Below are positions 44,550 through 53,393 of a stretch of 64,000 nucleotides of DNA, piece by piece. Each line of letters opens with the position of its first letter. Within the stretch, counting starts at the first letter, position 1. A program made the position numbers and the translations under genes. The notes beneath the pieces were generated by a model, which ran no database searches, was not told where the DNA came from, and saw only the letters and a program-made list of their open reading frames with translations. This DNA is from UBA2653 sp964572685 (GTDB lineage: Bacteria > Pseudomonadota > Gammaproteobacteria > Legionellales > Legionellaceae), in assembly GCA_964572685.1 (NCBI GenBank), contig CAZNFJ010000003.1:1-64000 (forward strand), in the 5' to 3' direction.

Positions 44550-44962
44550 TACATCACCTGACGTTCAGCAAAAATTGTTTTGAAAGGAAGCTTAGCTTGA
44601 GCTAATTGAAAGGCTTGTTCAGCCAATTCTTTAGGTACGCCTTCCATTTCAAATAGAATTCTACCGGGTTGAATTTGTGCTACCCAATATTCTACGTTAC
44701 CTTTACCAGAACCTTGTCGAACTTCTAAAGGTTTCTGTGTAATGGGCTTATCAGGGAATACACGAATCCAGATTTTACCACCACGCTTGATGCAACGAGA
44801 AATTGCTCGACGCGCAGACTCAATTTGTCGAGCGGTCAAACGACCATGCTCAACAGCTTTCATTGCAAACTCACCGAAGGAAACAGTAGAACCGCGATGA
44901 GCTAAACCACGGTTTTTACCTTTCTGTTGTTTGCGAAATTTCGTTCGTTTAGGTTGTAACAT
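44549..44962 (-). CDS. rplP: 50S ribosomal protein L16
   Basis: L16 helps place the A-site tRNA. The 137-residue product has MLQPKRTKFRKQQKGKNRG, the signature RQIESARRAISR, GSGKGNVEYWVA and GRILFEMEGVP. It is 12 bases after rpsC. Confidence 0.98.
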   Translation of the reverse strand: MLQPKRTKFRKQQKGKNRGLAHRGSTVSFGEFAMKAVEHGRLTARQIESARRAISRCIKRGGKIWIRVFPDKPITQKPLEVRQGSGKGNVEYWVAQIQPGRILFEMEGVPKELAEQAFQLAQAKLPFKTIFAERQVM

Positions 44963-44974
44963 TTTATGACCCCG

Positions 44975-45628
44975 TTACTTATCTGCAGCCAGACGCTTCT
45001 TAGATGGAAGCACTTCGCCTTTGAAAATCCAAACTTTGACGCCAATGATACCATAGGTCGTCTTAGATTCTGCAACACCATAATCAATATCCGCACGGAA
45101 TGTGTGTAGAGGTACACGACCTTCACGATACCATTCGCTACGAGCGATCTCAGCGCCGCCGAGACGTCCACTTACGCAAATTTTGATACCCTTGGCACCA
45201 GCTTTCATTGCAGAAGTAACAGCACGTTTCATCGCACGACGAAACATTACACGTTGCTCCAATTGCTGAGCAATCGATTCTGCAACCAATGTCGCATCTA
45301 AATCAGGCTTTTTGACTTCCTCAATATTTAAATGAACAGGTACGCCTAAAGTATCAGATATTTCTTGTCGAAGACCTTCAACACTACCGCCCTTCTTGCC
45401 AATAATGACACCTGGTCGTGCTGAGTGAATAGTCACTACAGCGTTATTAGCTGGTCTCTCAATTTGAATATAACTTACACCTGCAGCATATAATTTCTTT
45501 TTTAAGTCTTTGCGGAGGTTAATATCCTGATTTAATAATGTAGGATAATTCTTGGACGCATACCAAACTGATTTCCATGGTTTGGTGAAACCCAAACGGA
45601 TACCTATAGGATTAACTTTCTGACCCAT
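44975..45628 (-). CDS. rpsC: 30S ribosomal protein S3
   Basis: S3 lines the mRNA entry. The 217-residue product has MGQKVNPIGIRLGFTKPW, the KH domain (ARPGVIIGKKGGSVEGLRQEI) and the C-terminal GRLGGAEIARSEWYREGRVPLHT. It is two bases after rplV. Confidence 0.98.
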   Translation of the reverse strand: MGQKVNPIGIRLGFTKPWKSVWYASKNYPTLLNQDINLRKDLKKKLYAAGVSYIQIERPANNAVVTIHSARPGVIIGKKGGSVEGLRQEISDTLGVPVHLNIEEVKKPDLDATLVAESIAQQLEQRVMFRRAMKRAVTSAMKAGAKGIKICVSGRLGGAEIARSEWYREGRVPLHTFRADIDYGVAESKTTYGIIGVKVWIFKGEVLPSKKRLAADK

Positions 45629-45630
45629 AA

Positions 45631-45966
45631 TTATTCCCCATCCGAAAGCTCAATGAATACATGACATTGACGCTTAGATATTCTATTGGCTCGGCCTTTA
45701 GCACGAGGACTGATTCTTTTTAATGTTGGTGCTTCATCAACCATAATTTTTGATATGGTTAATTCATCAATATCTGCACCAAAATTATGTTCTGCATTTG
45801 CAACTGCTGAGCTTAAAAGCTTGCGAATTTTTTCGGCAGCTTTCTTCTCTGTAAATTGCAAAATATTCAGAGCACTGGACACGTTTTTCTTTCTAACCAA
45901 ATCAGCAACTAAACGAGTTTTTTGCGCTGAAATAGCTGCATATCTTAATTTTGCTGTAACTAACAT
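45631..45966 (-). CDS. rplV: 50S ribosomal protein L22
   Basis: L22 reaches into the exit tunnel with a beta-hairpin loop. The 111-residue product has AKLRYAAISAQKTRLVADLVR and the loop segment with MVDEAPTLKRISPRAKGRANRI, the site of macrolide-resistance changes in other bacteria; no deletion is visible. Confidence 0.98.
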   Translation of the reverse strand: MLVTAKLRYAAISAQKTRLVADLVRKKNVSSALNILQFTEKKAAEKIRKLLSSAVANAEHNFGADIDELTISKIMVDEAPTLKRISPRAKGRANRISKRQCHVFIELSDGE

Positions 45967-45974
45967 AAAAACCT

Positions 45975-46253
45975 CTACTTGCCTTTGGTCTTACGGTCGC
46001 CAGAATGCTGTTTAAAGGTACGAGTTGGTGCAAACTCACCAAGCTTGTGCCCTACCATGTTATCAGTAACGAAAACAGGAACATGCAATCTACCGTTATG
46101 AACAGCTAATGTTAAGCCGATCATATCAGGAATAATGGTCGAACGTCGTGACCATGTCTTAATAGGTTTCTTGTTGTTAGACCTAACTGCAGTTTCAACT
46201 TTTTGCAGTAAATGAAGATCAACGAAAGGACCTTTATATATTGAACGTGGCAT
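45975..46253 (-). CDS. rpsS: 30S ribosomal protein S19
   Basis: S19 sits in the head with S13. The 92-residue product has MPRSIYKGPFVDLHLLQKVE, KTWSRRSTIIPDMIGLTLAVHNGR and the signature HKLGEFAPTRTFKQH. Confidence 0.98.
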   Translation of the reverse strand: MPRSIYKGPFVDLHLLQKVETAVRSNNKKPIKTWSRRSTIIPDMIGLTLAVHNGRLHVPVFVTDNMVGHKLGEFAPTRTFKQHSGDRKTKGK

Positions 46254-46271
46254 AATTTAACCTCATTAATC

Positions 46272-47099
46272 TTATTTTTGATGTCGCGAACGAACGATAA
46301 ACACCTGAGTGCGTTTGTTTGTTCGTGTCTTGTATCCCTTTGTTGGTACGCCCCAAGGAGATACAGGATGACGTCCACCAGAAGTACGGCCTTCACCACC
46401 ACCATGAGGGTGATCAACAGGGTTCATGGCAACACCGCGAACAGTAGGTCGAACACCTCGCCATCTTGTAGCACCAGCTTTACCAAGTGAACGAAGATTA
46501 TGTTCGCTATTGCTGACTTCACCGACAGTAGCACGACAGGTTGTATGTACTTTTCTCATTTCACCTGAACGTAAACGAATAGTTGCAAATGCACCATCTT
46601 TCGCAATTAACTGCCCACTTGTGCCAGCACTTCTTAACATCTGTGCGCCCTTACCTGGTTGCAATTCAACAGCATGAATGACTGTACCCACTGGAATATT
46701 TTTCAATGGAAGACAGTTGCCTACTGCGATTGGGGATTGCTCACCGCTTAGAATTTTATCACCAGCTTTTAAATTAGCAGGAGCTAAAATATAACGTCGT
46801 TCACCATCACGATATAACACAAGGGCAATCAACGCTGTTCGGTTAGGATCGTATTCGATTCGTTCAACAGTCGCTTCGATGTGATCTTTGTTTCGTTTAA
46901 AATCGATCATACGATATTTACTACGAACACCACCACCAATATGACGAACTGTAATACGGCCCATATTATTACGGCCACCTGTCTTGGGTAGAGTTTCTAC
47001 CAATGAACGTACAGGCTTGCCTTTATGAATTTCTGAATGTACAACTTTTACAAGGCCACGACGACCAGGCGAAGTTGGTTTGGCTTTAACTATTGGCAT
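46272..47099 (-). CDS. rplB: 50S ribosomal protein L2
   Basis: L2 is needed for subunit joining and peptidyl transfer. The 275-residue product has the RNA-binding GRNNMGRITVRHIGGG segment, the signature region around RGVAMNPVDHPHGGGEGRTSGGRHPVSPWG with the essential His, and a basic tail. Confidence 0.98.
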   Translation of the reverse strand: MPIVKAKPTSPGRRGLVKVVHSEIHKGKPVRSLVETLPKTGGRNNMGRITVRHIGGGVRSKYRMIDFKRNKDHIEATVERIEYDPNRTALIALVLYRDGERRYILAPANLKAGDKILSGEQSPIAVGNCLPLKNIPVGTVIHAVELQPGKGAQMLRSAGTSGQLIAKDGAFATIRLRSGEMRKVHTTCRATVGEVSNSEHNLRSLGKAGATRWRGVRPTVRGVAMNPVDHPHGGGEGRTSGGRHPVSPWGVPTKGYKTRTNKRTQVFIVRSRHQK

Positions 47100-47110
47100 T
47101 TTCTATCACC

Positions 47111-47407
47111 TTAATCCACTAACGCTACATCAAGATCATATCCAGCTTGGAGCGAAACATATGCTTTTTTCCAATCATTGCGTTTGCCTGACCGGCCACG
47201 AAAGCGTTTGCTTTTACCCTTAACATTCACAGTTGATACTTTATCAACCTTAACATTAAAAATCGATTCAATAGCAGATTTAATATCAAGTTTAGTTGCA
47301 TCAGTAGAAACTTTGAACGCATACTTTTTTAACTTATCCGCAAGGATAGTTGTTTTTTCAGAAGTATGTGGTTCTCGCAAAACGATAAATTTTTGCTCTA
47401 TATTCAT
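47111..47407 (-). CDS. rplW: 50S ribosomal protein L23
   Basis: L23 docks trigger factor and SRP at the tunnel exit. The 98-residue product has LREPHTSEKTTILAD, TDATKLDIKSAIESIFNVKVDKVSTVNVKGK and the basic KRFRGRSGKRNDWKKAYV. It overlaps rplD by four bases. Confidence 0.97.
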   Translation of the reverse strand: MNIEQKFIVLREPHTSEKTTILADKLKKYAFKVSTDATKLDIKSAIESIFNVKVDKVSTVNVKGKSKRFRGRSGKRNDWKKAYVSLQAGYDLDVALVD

Positions 47408-48009
47408 TGTAAAAGCTCCTCAACAAGTTTTAGGGCTTCTGCAGTGATGAGAACATGCTCAAAACGTAGTAAAGAGTATGGATCCATAAATTCAACATCA
47501 CAAATGTCAAATTGCGGAAGGTTGCGTGAAGCCAAGTATTCTGTTTCACCAAAATCGTGAACTAAAATTAATGCATTATTTAATTGAAAGCCATTCATTA
47601 ATTTTAAGAACGCTTTTGTTTTGGGTTCTTCACAAGAAATATTTTCAACAACGTGTAAACGCTCTTGACGTAACAATTCAGAGAATATTGCACTCAGAGC
47701 TGCTTTATACATTTTCTTGTTTAATTTAGGTGTGTAGTCACGTTTTTTAGAAGCGAATGTTACACCACCACTTCTCCAAATAGGACTGCGGATAGTACCT
47801 GCTCGTGCACGACCTGAACCCTTTTGGTTCCATGGTTTTCGACCACCACCACGAACTTCAGAGCGAGTTTTTTGTGCACTGTTACCAGAACGATAGGCAT
47901 TGAGTACTGCAGTAACGGTTTGATGAACTAAACCTTCATTATACTCACGGTTAAAAACTTTTTCATTTACACTAATATTCTGATTGGTGTCTTTGGTTAT
48001 AATATTCAT
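47404..48009 (-). CDS. rplD: 50S ribosomal protein L4
   Basis: L4 lines the tunnel and, in E. coli, represses the S10 operon. The 201-residue product has the tunnel loop with SAQKTRSEVRGGGRKPWNQKGSGRARAGTIRSPIWRSGG. It is three bases after rplC and overlaps rplW. Confidence 0.98.
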   Translation of the reverse strand: MNIITKDTNQNISVNEKVFNREYNEGLVHQTVTAVLNAYRSGNSAQKTRSEVRGGGRKPWNQKGSGRARAGTIRSPIWRSGGVTFASKKRDYTPKLNKKMYKAALSAIFSELLRQERLHVVENISCEEPKTKAFLKLMNGFQLNNALILVHDFGETEYLASRNLPQFDICDVEFMDPYSLLRFEHVLITAEALKLVEELLQ

Positions 48010-48012
48010 GGT

Positions 48013-48657
48013 TTATACTCCCACCTTCTTAACCGCATGGCGAACTTCAACAGAGCCACCTGGTGCACCGGGAACAGCACCTTTAATCATTAAGACATTC
48101 TTTTCTTGATCAATCTTAATAATTTCTAAGGTTTGAACTGTACAGCGTACATTACCAAGATGTCCCGCCATCTTTTTACCTTTAAAAACGCGGCCAGGGG
48201 TTTGGTTTTGTCCGATAGAGCCAGGAACACGATGCGAACGAGAGTTACCATGTGTTGCATCCTGAGTTCTAAAATTGTGACGTTTAACAGTACCTGCAAA
48301 ACCTTTACCTTTAGAAGTTCCTGCGACATCAACAAATTCACCGACTGAAAATAAATCAGAGATTACAATTGAATCACCGACTTTATATTGTGCTTCATCA
48401 CCCAATCGAAACTCGGCAATTAAATCACCGGCTTCAACATTAGCTTTAGCAAAATGACCTGCTAAAGGCTTATTGACACGAGATGATTTTTTTTGGCCAG
48501 AGGTTAATTGTAGAGCATGATAGCCATCCGTCTCAAAGTTTTTAACCTGAGACACAAAATTGGGCTTAACTTCGATTACTGTAACAGGCACAGCTTGGCC
48601 ATCTGCGTTAAATACACGCGTCATACCAAGTTTGCGACCTAATAAACCTAGTTTCAT
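48013..48657 (-). CDS. rplC: 50S ribosomal protein L3
   Basis: L3 reaches close to the peptidyl transferase centre. The 214-residue product has MKLGLLGRKLGMTRVF, and the central loop FAGTVKRHNFRTQDATHGNSRSHRVPGSIGQNQTPGRVFKGKKMAGH with the Gln methylation site region. It follows rpsJ after a 60-base gap with two hairpins. Confidence 0.98.
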   Translation of the reverse strand: MKLGLLGRKLGMTRVFNADGQAVPVTVIEVKPNFVSQVKNFETDGYHALQLTSGQKKSSRVNKPLAGHFAKANVEAGDLIAEFRLGDEAQYKVGDSIVISDLFSVGEFVDVAGTSKGKGFAGTVKRHNFRTQDATHGNSRSHRVPGSIGQNQTPGRVFKGKKMAGHLGNVRCTVQTLEIIKIDQEKNVLMIKGAVPGAPGGSVEVRHAVKKVGV

Positions 48658-48679
48658 TTTTAAATTACTCCATCATCAA

Positions 48680-48718
48680 CTGATACGCCTATCAGTAGCT
48701 ATAACAAATGTTATAGCT
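48680..48718 (-). promoter_or_regulatory. Two adjacent hairpins between rpsJ and rplC
   Basis: Hairpin one: AGCTATAAC/GTTATAGCT, a 9-bp stem at 48697-48718 touching the rpsJ stop codon. Hairpin two: CTGATA/TATCAG, 6 bp at 48680-48695. Neither has a T-run, so they are more likely processing or translation-control elements than terminators. Seen in sequence; role inferred. Confidence 0.5.
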
Positions 48719-49035
48719 TACTTTTTATCGTCTAAACTGATTTGAACATCCACACCTGCAGCTAAATCTAGCTTCATTAATGCATCAACGGTTTTATCAG
48801 TTGGATTGACAATCACAACCAATCTTTTATGAGTTCTTAACTCATATTGATCTTGTGCATCTTTGTTTACATGCGGGGAAATCAAAACAGAAAACTTTTC
48901 TTTACGAATAGGTAAAGGAATGGGGCCCTTAACCTGGGCACCCGTTTTCTTTGCTGTTTCTACGATTTCTTTGGTTGAAACATCAATCATACGATGATCA
49001 AATGACTTCAACCGAATTTTTATATTTTGGTTCAT
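48718..49035 (-). CDS. rpsJ: 30S ribosomal protein S10
   Basis: S10 functions in the 30S head and with NusB in antitermination. The 105-residue product starts MNQNIKIRLKSFDHRMID at the ATG at 49035; an ATG at 49047, overlapping the tuf stop, would add four residues. The signature GAQVKGPIPLPIRKEKFSVLISPHVNKDARD-like segment is present (with DAQD). It opens the S10 block directly after tuf. Confidence 0.97.
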   Translation of the reverse strand: MNQNIKIRLKSFDHRMIDVSTKEIVETAKKTGAQVKGPIPLPIRKEKFSVLISPHVNKDAQDQYELRTHKRLVVIVNPTDKTVDALMKLDLAAGVDVQISLDDKK

Positions 49036-49046
49036 AGTATACACCA

Positions 49047-50237
49047 TTACTCAATAATTTTGGCAACAACACCAGCACCGACTGTGCGACCGCCTTCTCG
49101 AATCGCGAAACGCAAGCCTTCATCCATTGCAATAGGTGCATGTAAGTTAACTTGTAATTTCACGTTATCACCAGGCATCACCATTTCAATACCTTCTGGC
49201 AAATCACATGTTCCGGTTACGTCTGTGGTTCTAAAGTAAAACTGAGGTCTATAACCATTAAAAAATGGAGTATGACGACCACCTTCATCTTTAGATAACA
49301 CGTACACTTCTGCTTCGAACTTAGTGTGCGGCTTAATTGTACCCGGTTTTGCTAGTACTTGTCCACGTTCTACTTCATCACGCTTGGTTCCGCGCAATAA
49401 TACACCAACGTTATCTCCTGCTCGACCTTCGTCTAACAGTTTTCTAAACATTTCTACACCAGTACAAGTTGTCTTGGTTGTATCATGAATACCAACGATT
49501 TCAACTTCATCACCAACGTGAACAATACCACGCTCTACACGACCGGTCACAACAGTACCACGTCCTGAAATAGAAAACACGTCTTCAATTGGTAATAAAA
49601 AGGGTTTATCAATATCACGTTCTGGTTCTGGGAAGTAAGCATCCATTTCAGCTACTAACTTCTCTACAGCAGCAACACCAATTTCACTGGTATCACCTTC
49701 TAATGCTTTCAAAGCTGAACCAATAACGATTGGCACATCATCGCCAGGAAATTCATAATAACTTAATAAGTCACGAACTTCCATCTCTACCAATTCTAAC
49801 AGCTCTTTATCATCGACCATATCCGCTTTATTTAAAAATACAACGATATAAGGTACACCTACCTGACGTGCCAACAAAATGTGTTCACGTGTTTGTGGCA
49901 TAGGACCATCAGCAGCAGATACTACTAAAATAGCACCATCCATTTGAGCAGCACCAGTGATCATGTTTTTAACATAGTCAGCATGTCCAGGACAGTCAAC
50001 GTGCGCATAATGGCGGTTATCTGATTCGTATTCAACGTGCGCAGTAGAAATTGTAATACCACGTGCTCTTTCTTCTGGTGCAGCATCGATTTGGTCATAA
50101 GCTTTCGCTTCACCACCAAATTTCTTTGCCATAATTGTTGTAATCGCAGCGGTTAATGTTGTTTTACCATGATCGACGTGGCCAATTGTACCAACGTTAA
50201 CGTGCGGCTTTTTTCGCTCAAATTTTTCTTTTGACAT
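49047..50237 (-). CDS. tuf: Elongation factor Tu
   Basis: EF-Tu delivers aminoacyl-tRNA to the ribosome as a GTP complex. The 396-residue product starts MSKEKFERKKPHVNVGTIGH (ATG 50237), with the P-loop GHVDHGKT, DCPGHADYVKNMITGAAQMDG, NKADMVDD and the three domains complete. It follows fusA as in the str operon. A second tuf copy, common in Proteobacteria, is not in the window. Confidence 0.98.
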   Translation of the reverse strand: MSKEKFERKKPHVNVGTIGHVDHGKTTLTAAITTIMAKKFGGEAKAYDQIDAAPEERARGITISTAHVEYESDNRHYAHVDCPGHADYVKNMITGAAQMDGAILVVSAADGPMPQTREHILLARQVGVPYIVVFLNKADMVDDKELLELVEMEVRDLLSYYEFPGDDVPIVIGSALKALEGDTSEIGVAAVEKLVAEMDAYFPEPERDIDKPFLLPIEDVFSISGRGTVVTGRVERGIVHVGDEVEIVGIHDTTKTTCTGVEMFRKLLDEGRAGDNVGVLLRGTKRDEVERGQVLAKPGTIKPHTKFEAEVYVLSKDEGGRHTPFFNGYRPQFYFRTTDVTGTCDLPEGIEMVMPGDNVKLQVNLHAPIAMDEGLRFAIREGGRTVGAGVVAKIIE

Positions 50238-50257
50238 AATATTCACCAACCATTCAG

Positions 50258-52342
50258 TTATTGTTTCTTAACAATTGCATCAGCAATATTTGCTGGTGCT
50301 TCTGCATAACGCGCAAATTCCATTGTATAAGTTGCACGACCTTGGGTAGCTGATCGCAGATCGGTTGAGTAACCAAACATTTCAGCAAGAGGTACTTCTG
50401 CACGAACAAGTTTACCAGCAGGTGATTCATCCATACCTTGAACCATACCACGACGGCGGCTTAAATCACCCATGACATCACCCATATAATCTTCAGGCGT
50501 AACCACTTCAACGCTCATAATTGGTTCTAACAAAGCTGGATTGGCTTTAGAGACGCCTTGTTTAAACGCCATAGATCCAGCAATCTTAAAGGCCATTTCT
50601 GAGGAGTCAACATCGTGGTATGAACCATCAAATAAGGTCACTTTAACGTCAACAAATGGATAACCAGCTAATACGCCATTGGCTAATTGTTCCTGAATAC
50701 CTTTATCAACAGCAGGTATATATTCACGAGGAATAACACCACCTACGATAGCATTAATGAATTCGTAACCAGTGCCACGCTCTTTAGGTTCCAGCTTAAT
50801 AACAACGTGACCATATTGACCACGACCACCTGATTGTCGAACAAATTTACCTTCCTGTTCAACTGCATTTCGCAATGTTTCACGATATGCTACTTGTGGT
50901 TTACCAACATTAGCTTCTACAAAAAACTCACGACGTAACCGGTCAACAATAATCTCCAGATGTAATTCACCCATCCCTTCAATAATTGTCTGTCCAGATT
51001 CTTCATCAGTATGAACTCTAAACGATGGATCTTCTTGCGCTAGCTTACCTAAAGCAATACCCATTTTTTCTTGGTCAGCTTTGGTTTTAGGCTCAACAGC
51101 AACAGCAATTACAGGATCCGGGAAGTCCATACGTTCCAAGGTAATGATTTTTTTCTCATCACACAAGGTATCACCTGTTGTTACAGCTTTCAGACCGACG
51201 CAAGCAGCAATGTCACCAGCGCGAACTTCTTTAATTTCTTCTCTTGAGTTCGCATGCATTTGTAATAAGCGACCAATACGTTCACGCTTGCTTTTAACAG
51301 GATTGTATACAGTATCACCTGATTTCAATACACCAGAATAAACACGTATGTAGGTTAGTGTTCCAACAAAAGGGTCGGTAGCAATTTTAAATGCCAAGGC
51401 AGAAAAAGGTGCTTCGTAGGATGTTTGTCGACTATCTTCTTCACCATCATCATCAAGACCTTTAACAGGCGGAATATCTAATGGGGAAGGTAAAAAATCA
51501 ATTACACCGTCTAGTACCGCTTGGACACCTTTATTTTTGAAGGCTGAGCCACAATAGACTGGAACAATTTCATTAGAAATAGTACGTTGACGTAGTGATT
51601 TTTTGATTTCTTCTTCAGATAGTTCTTGACCATCTAAATACTTATCCATCAACTCTTCACAGGATTCTGCAGCCGCTTCTACTATAAAATGACGATAATC
51701 TTGACACATACTTAGCATATTGTCAGGAATATCCATATATTTAAAAGTCATGCCTTTGTTATCTTCATCCCAGAAAATAGCCTTCATCTTAATTAAGTCA
51801 ATAACGCCTTTAAATTCCTCTTCTGCGCCGATGGGTAGTTGCAATACGACAGGATTTGCACCCAATCTTTTTTTGATTTGTTCAACGACTCTCAAAAAAT
51901 TAGCACCCATTCTGTCCATTTTATTTACAAACACAATGCGAGGAACACCGTATTTATTGGATTGTCTCCACACGGTTTCAGATTGAGGTTCTACACCAGC
52001 TACAGAGTCAAAAACAACCACTGCACCGTCTAATACACGCAGCGACCGTTCCACTTCAATCATGAAGTCAACGTGTCCAGGTGTATCAATAATATTGACG
52101 CGGTGATTATCATATTGTTTGTCCATACCAGACCAATAGCAGGTGGTCGCAGCTGAAGTAATTGTAATTCCACGCTCTTGTTCCTGAACCATCCAGTCCA
52201 TGGTTGCAGCACCATCATGAACCTCACCAATTTTATGTGAAGTCCCGGTATAGAATAATACGCGTTCGGTGGTGGTGGTTTTGCCTGCATCTACGTGCGC
52301 AGCAATACCTATGTTTCGATATAAATGAAGTGGTGTAGACAC
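50258..52342 (-). CDS. fusA: Elongation factor G
   Basis: EF-G drives ribosomal translocation with GTP. The 694-residue product has the P-loop AHVDAGKTTTTERVLF, switch region QEQERGITITSAATT, DTPGHVDF and NKMDR, and domains II-V through GRRGMVQGMD-like (SRRRGMVQGMDES). It is 15 bases after rpsG. Confidence 0.98.
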   Translation of the reverse strand: MSTPLHLYRNIGIAAHVDAGKTTTTERVLFYTGTSHKIGEVHDGAATMDWMVQEQERGITITSAATTCYWSGMDKQYDNHRVNIIDTPGHVDFMIEVERSLRVLDGAVVVFDSVAGVEPQSETVWRQSNKYGVPRIVFVNKMDRMGANFLRVVEQIKKRLGANPVVLQLPIGAEEEFKGVIDLIKMKAIFWDEDNKGMTFKYMDIPDNMLSMCQDYRHFIVEAAAESCEELMDKYLDGQELSEEEIKKSLRQRTISNEIVPVYCGSAFKNKGVQAVLDGVIDFLPSPLDIPPVKGLDDDGEEDSRQTSYEAPFSALAFKIATDPFVGTLTYIRVYSGVLKSGDTVYNPVKSKRERIGRLLQMHANSREEIKEVRAGDIAACVGLKAVTTGDTLCDEKKIITLERMDFPDPVIAVAVEPKTKADQEKMGIALGKLAQEDPSFRVHTDEESGQTIIEGMGELHLEIIVDRLRREFFVEANVGKPQVAYRETLRNAVEQEGKFVRQSGGRGQYGHVVIKLEPKERGTGYEFINAIVGGVIPREYIPAVDKGIQEQLANGVLAGYPFVDVKVTLFDGSYHDVDSSEMAFKIAGSMAFKQGVSKANPALLEPIMSVEVVTPEDYMGDVMGDLSRRRGMVQGMDESPAGKLVRAEVPLAEMFGYSTDLRSATQGRATYTMEFARYAEAPANIADAIVKKQ

Positions 52343-52357
52343 GTCATAATCCCCTAA

Positions 52358-52876
52358 TTAATTCCAACGGAAGTGAGCGAAAGCTTGGTTAGCTTTAGCC
52401 ATACGATGTGTTTCTTCACGCTTTTTAACAGCTGAACCACGGCTTTCAAAGGCTTCAAGCATTTCTGCCGCTAGTCTTAAGACCATACCTTTTTCACCCC
52501 GATTACGAGCAGCTTGTACCATCCAGCGCATACCTAAGGCCATTGAACGTTTAGGACGAACTTCAACGGGAACTTGATAAGTAGCACCACCAACACGTCG
52601 TGAGCGCACTTCAACCGTCGGACGTACATTGTCCATTACTTTCTCAAACAGGTCGACAACGGACAAGCTTTTCATTACCTCTTCGCCCATTTCGTCGGCT
52701 TTCTTTGATTTTTTCATTAATTTCTGAAATTCATCTAATGCGCCATAAACAATGTGTTCTGCAACTGATTTTTTACCATCATGCATCACAACATTAATAA
52801 ATTTTGCAAGAATTTCACTCTTAAATTTTGGTTCTGGCAGAATAACTCGTGCTTTTACCGCTTTTCTTCTAGGCAT
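52358..52876 (-). CDS. rpsG: 30S ribosomal protein S7
   Basis: S7 nucleates the 30S head and in E. coli represses the str operon. The 172-residue product has the signature SVAEHIVYGALDEF, NVRPTVEVRSRRVGGATYQVPVEVRP and ends KANQAFAHFRWN. Compared with E. coli there is a Lys/Glu-rich insertion of about 16 residues after ALDEF, while the C-terminal extension of E. coli K-12 is absent. Confidence 0.97.
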   Translation of the reverse strand: MPRRKAVKARVILPEPKFKSEILAKFINVVMHDGKKSVAEHIVYGALDEFQKLMKKSKKADEMGEEVMKSLSVVDLFEKVMDNVRPTVEVRSRRVGGATYQVPVEVRPKRSMALGMRWMVQAARNRGEKGMVLRLAAEMLEAFESRGSAVKKREETHRMAKANQAFAHFRWN

Positions 52877-52893
52877 AATTTACATTCCTAAGG

Positions 52894-53274
52894 TTATTTC
52901 TTATCTTTAGGTTTCTTAGTACCGTACTTAGAACGACCTTGCTTTCTGTCATTCACCCCTGCTGTATCCAAGCTACCGCGAACTGTGTGGTATCGAACCC
53001 CTGGTAAGTCTTTTACACGACCACCACGAATCAAAACAACCGAGTGTTCTTGCAGGTTATGCCCTTCACCACCAATATAGGATGAAACTTCATAGCCATT
53101 GGTTAATCGTACACGTGCAACTTTTCTTAAAGCCGAATTAGGCTTCTTTGGCGTTGTAGTATATACACGAGTACATACACCACGTCGTTGTGGACATGCC
53201 TCTAAAGCAGGTACGTTGCTTTTACGTTTTACATCTCGTCTTGGTTTTCTAACCAATTGGTTAATTGTTGCCAT
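52894..53274 (-). CDS. rpsL: 30S ribosomal protein S12
   Basis: S12 controls decoding accuracy. The 126-residue product has MATINQLVRKPRR, VYTTTPKKPNSALRKVARVRLTNG and GGRVKDLPGVRYHTVRG. The lysines where streptomycin-resistance changes arise in other bacteria (in PKKPNS and RVKDLPG) are wild-type. It follows rpoC after a 119-base gap with a hairpin. Confidence 0.98.
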   Translation of the reverse strand: MATINQLVRKPRRDVKRKSNVPALEACPQRRGVCTRVYTTTPKKPNSALRKVARVRLTNGYEVSSYIGGEGHNLQEHSVVLIRGGRVKDLPGVRYHTVRGSLDTAGVNDRKQGRSKYGTKKPKDKK

Positions 53275-53321
53275 TTATTTTTAGCTCCGAACGATCGAAA
53301 TTTTTTTTAAAAATATCGCAA

Positions 53322-53356
53322 GGACAAGGAGGTCGAATTTTAAACGACCCTTGTCC
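53322..53356 (-). terminator. Hairpin between rpoC and rpsL
   Basis: GGACAAGG at 53322-53329 pairs with CCTTGTCC at 53349-53356, and GTCG with CGAC inside, with a two-base bulge. It lies in the gap between rpsL (upstream in transcription is rpoC, ending at 53394). A T-rich stretch comes only about 10 bases later on the minus strand, so it may be a weak terminator, an attenuator or a processing site between the rif and str blocks. Confidence 0.5.
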
Positions 53357-53393
53357 ATATGTCAAGTTTTAAACTACCAAAGATATTATTGAG

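Noticed and set aside
46278..46677. Plus-strand frames opposite rplB and other ribosomal genes
   Set aside because: They lie entirely within strongly supported minus-strand genes and show no motif; they are antisense shadows.
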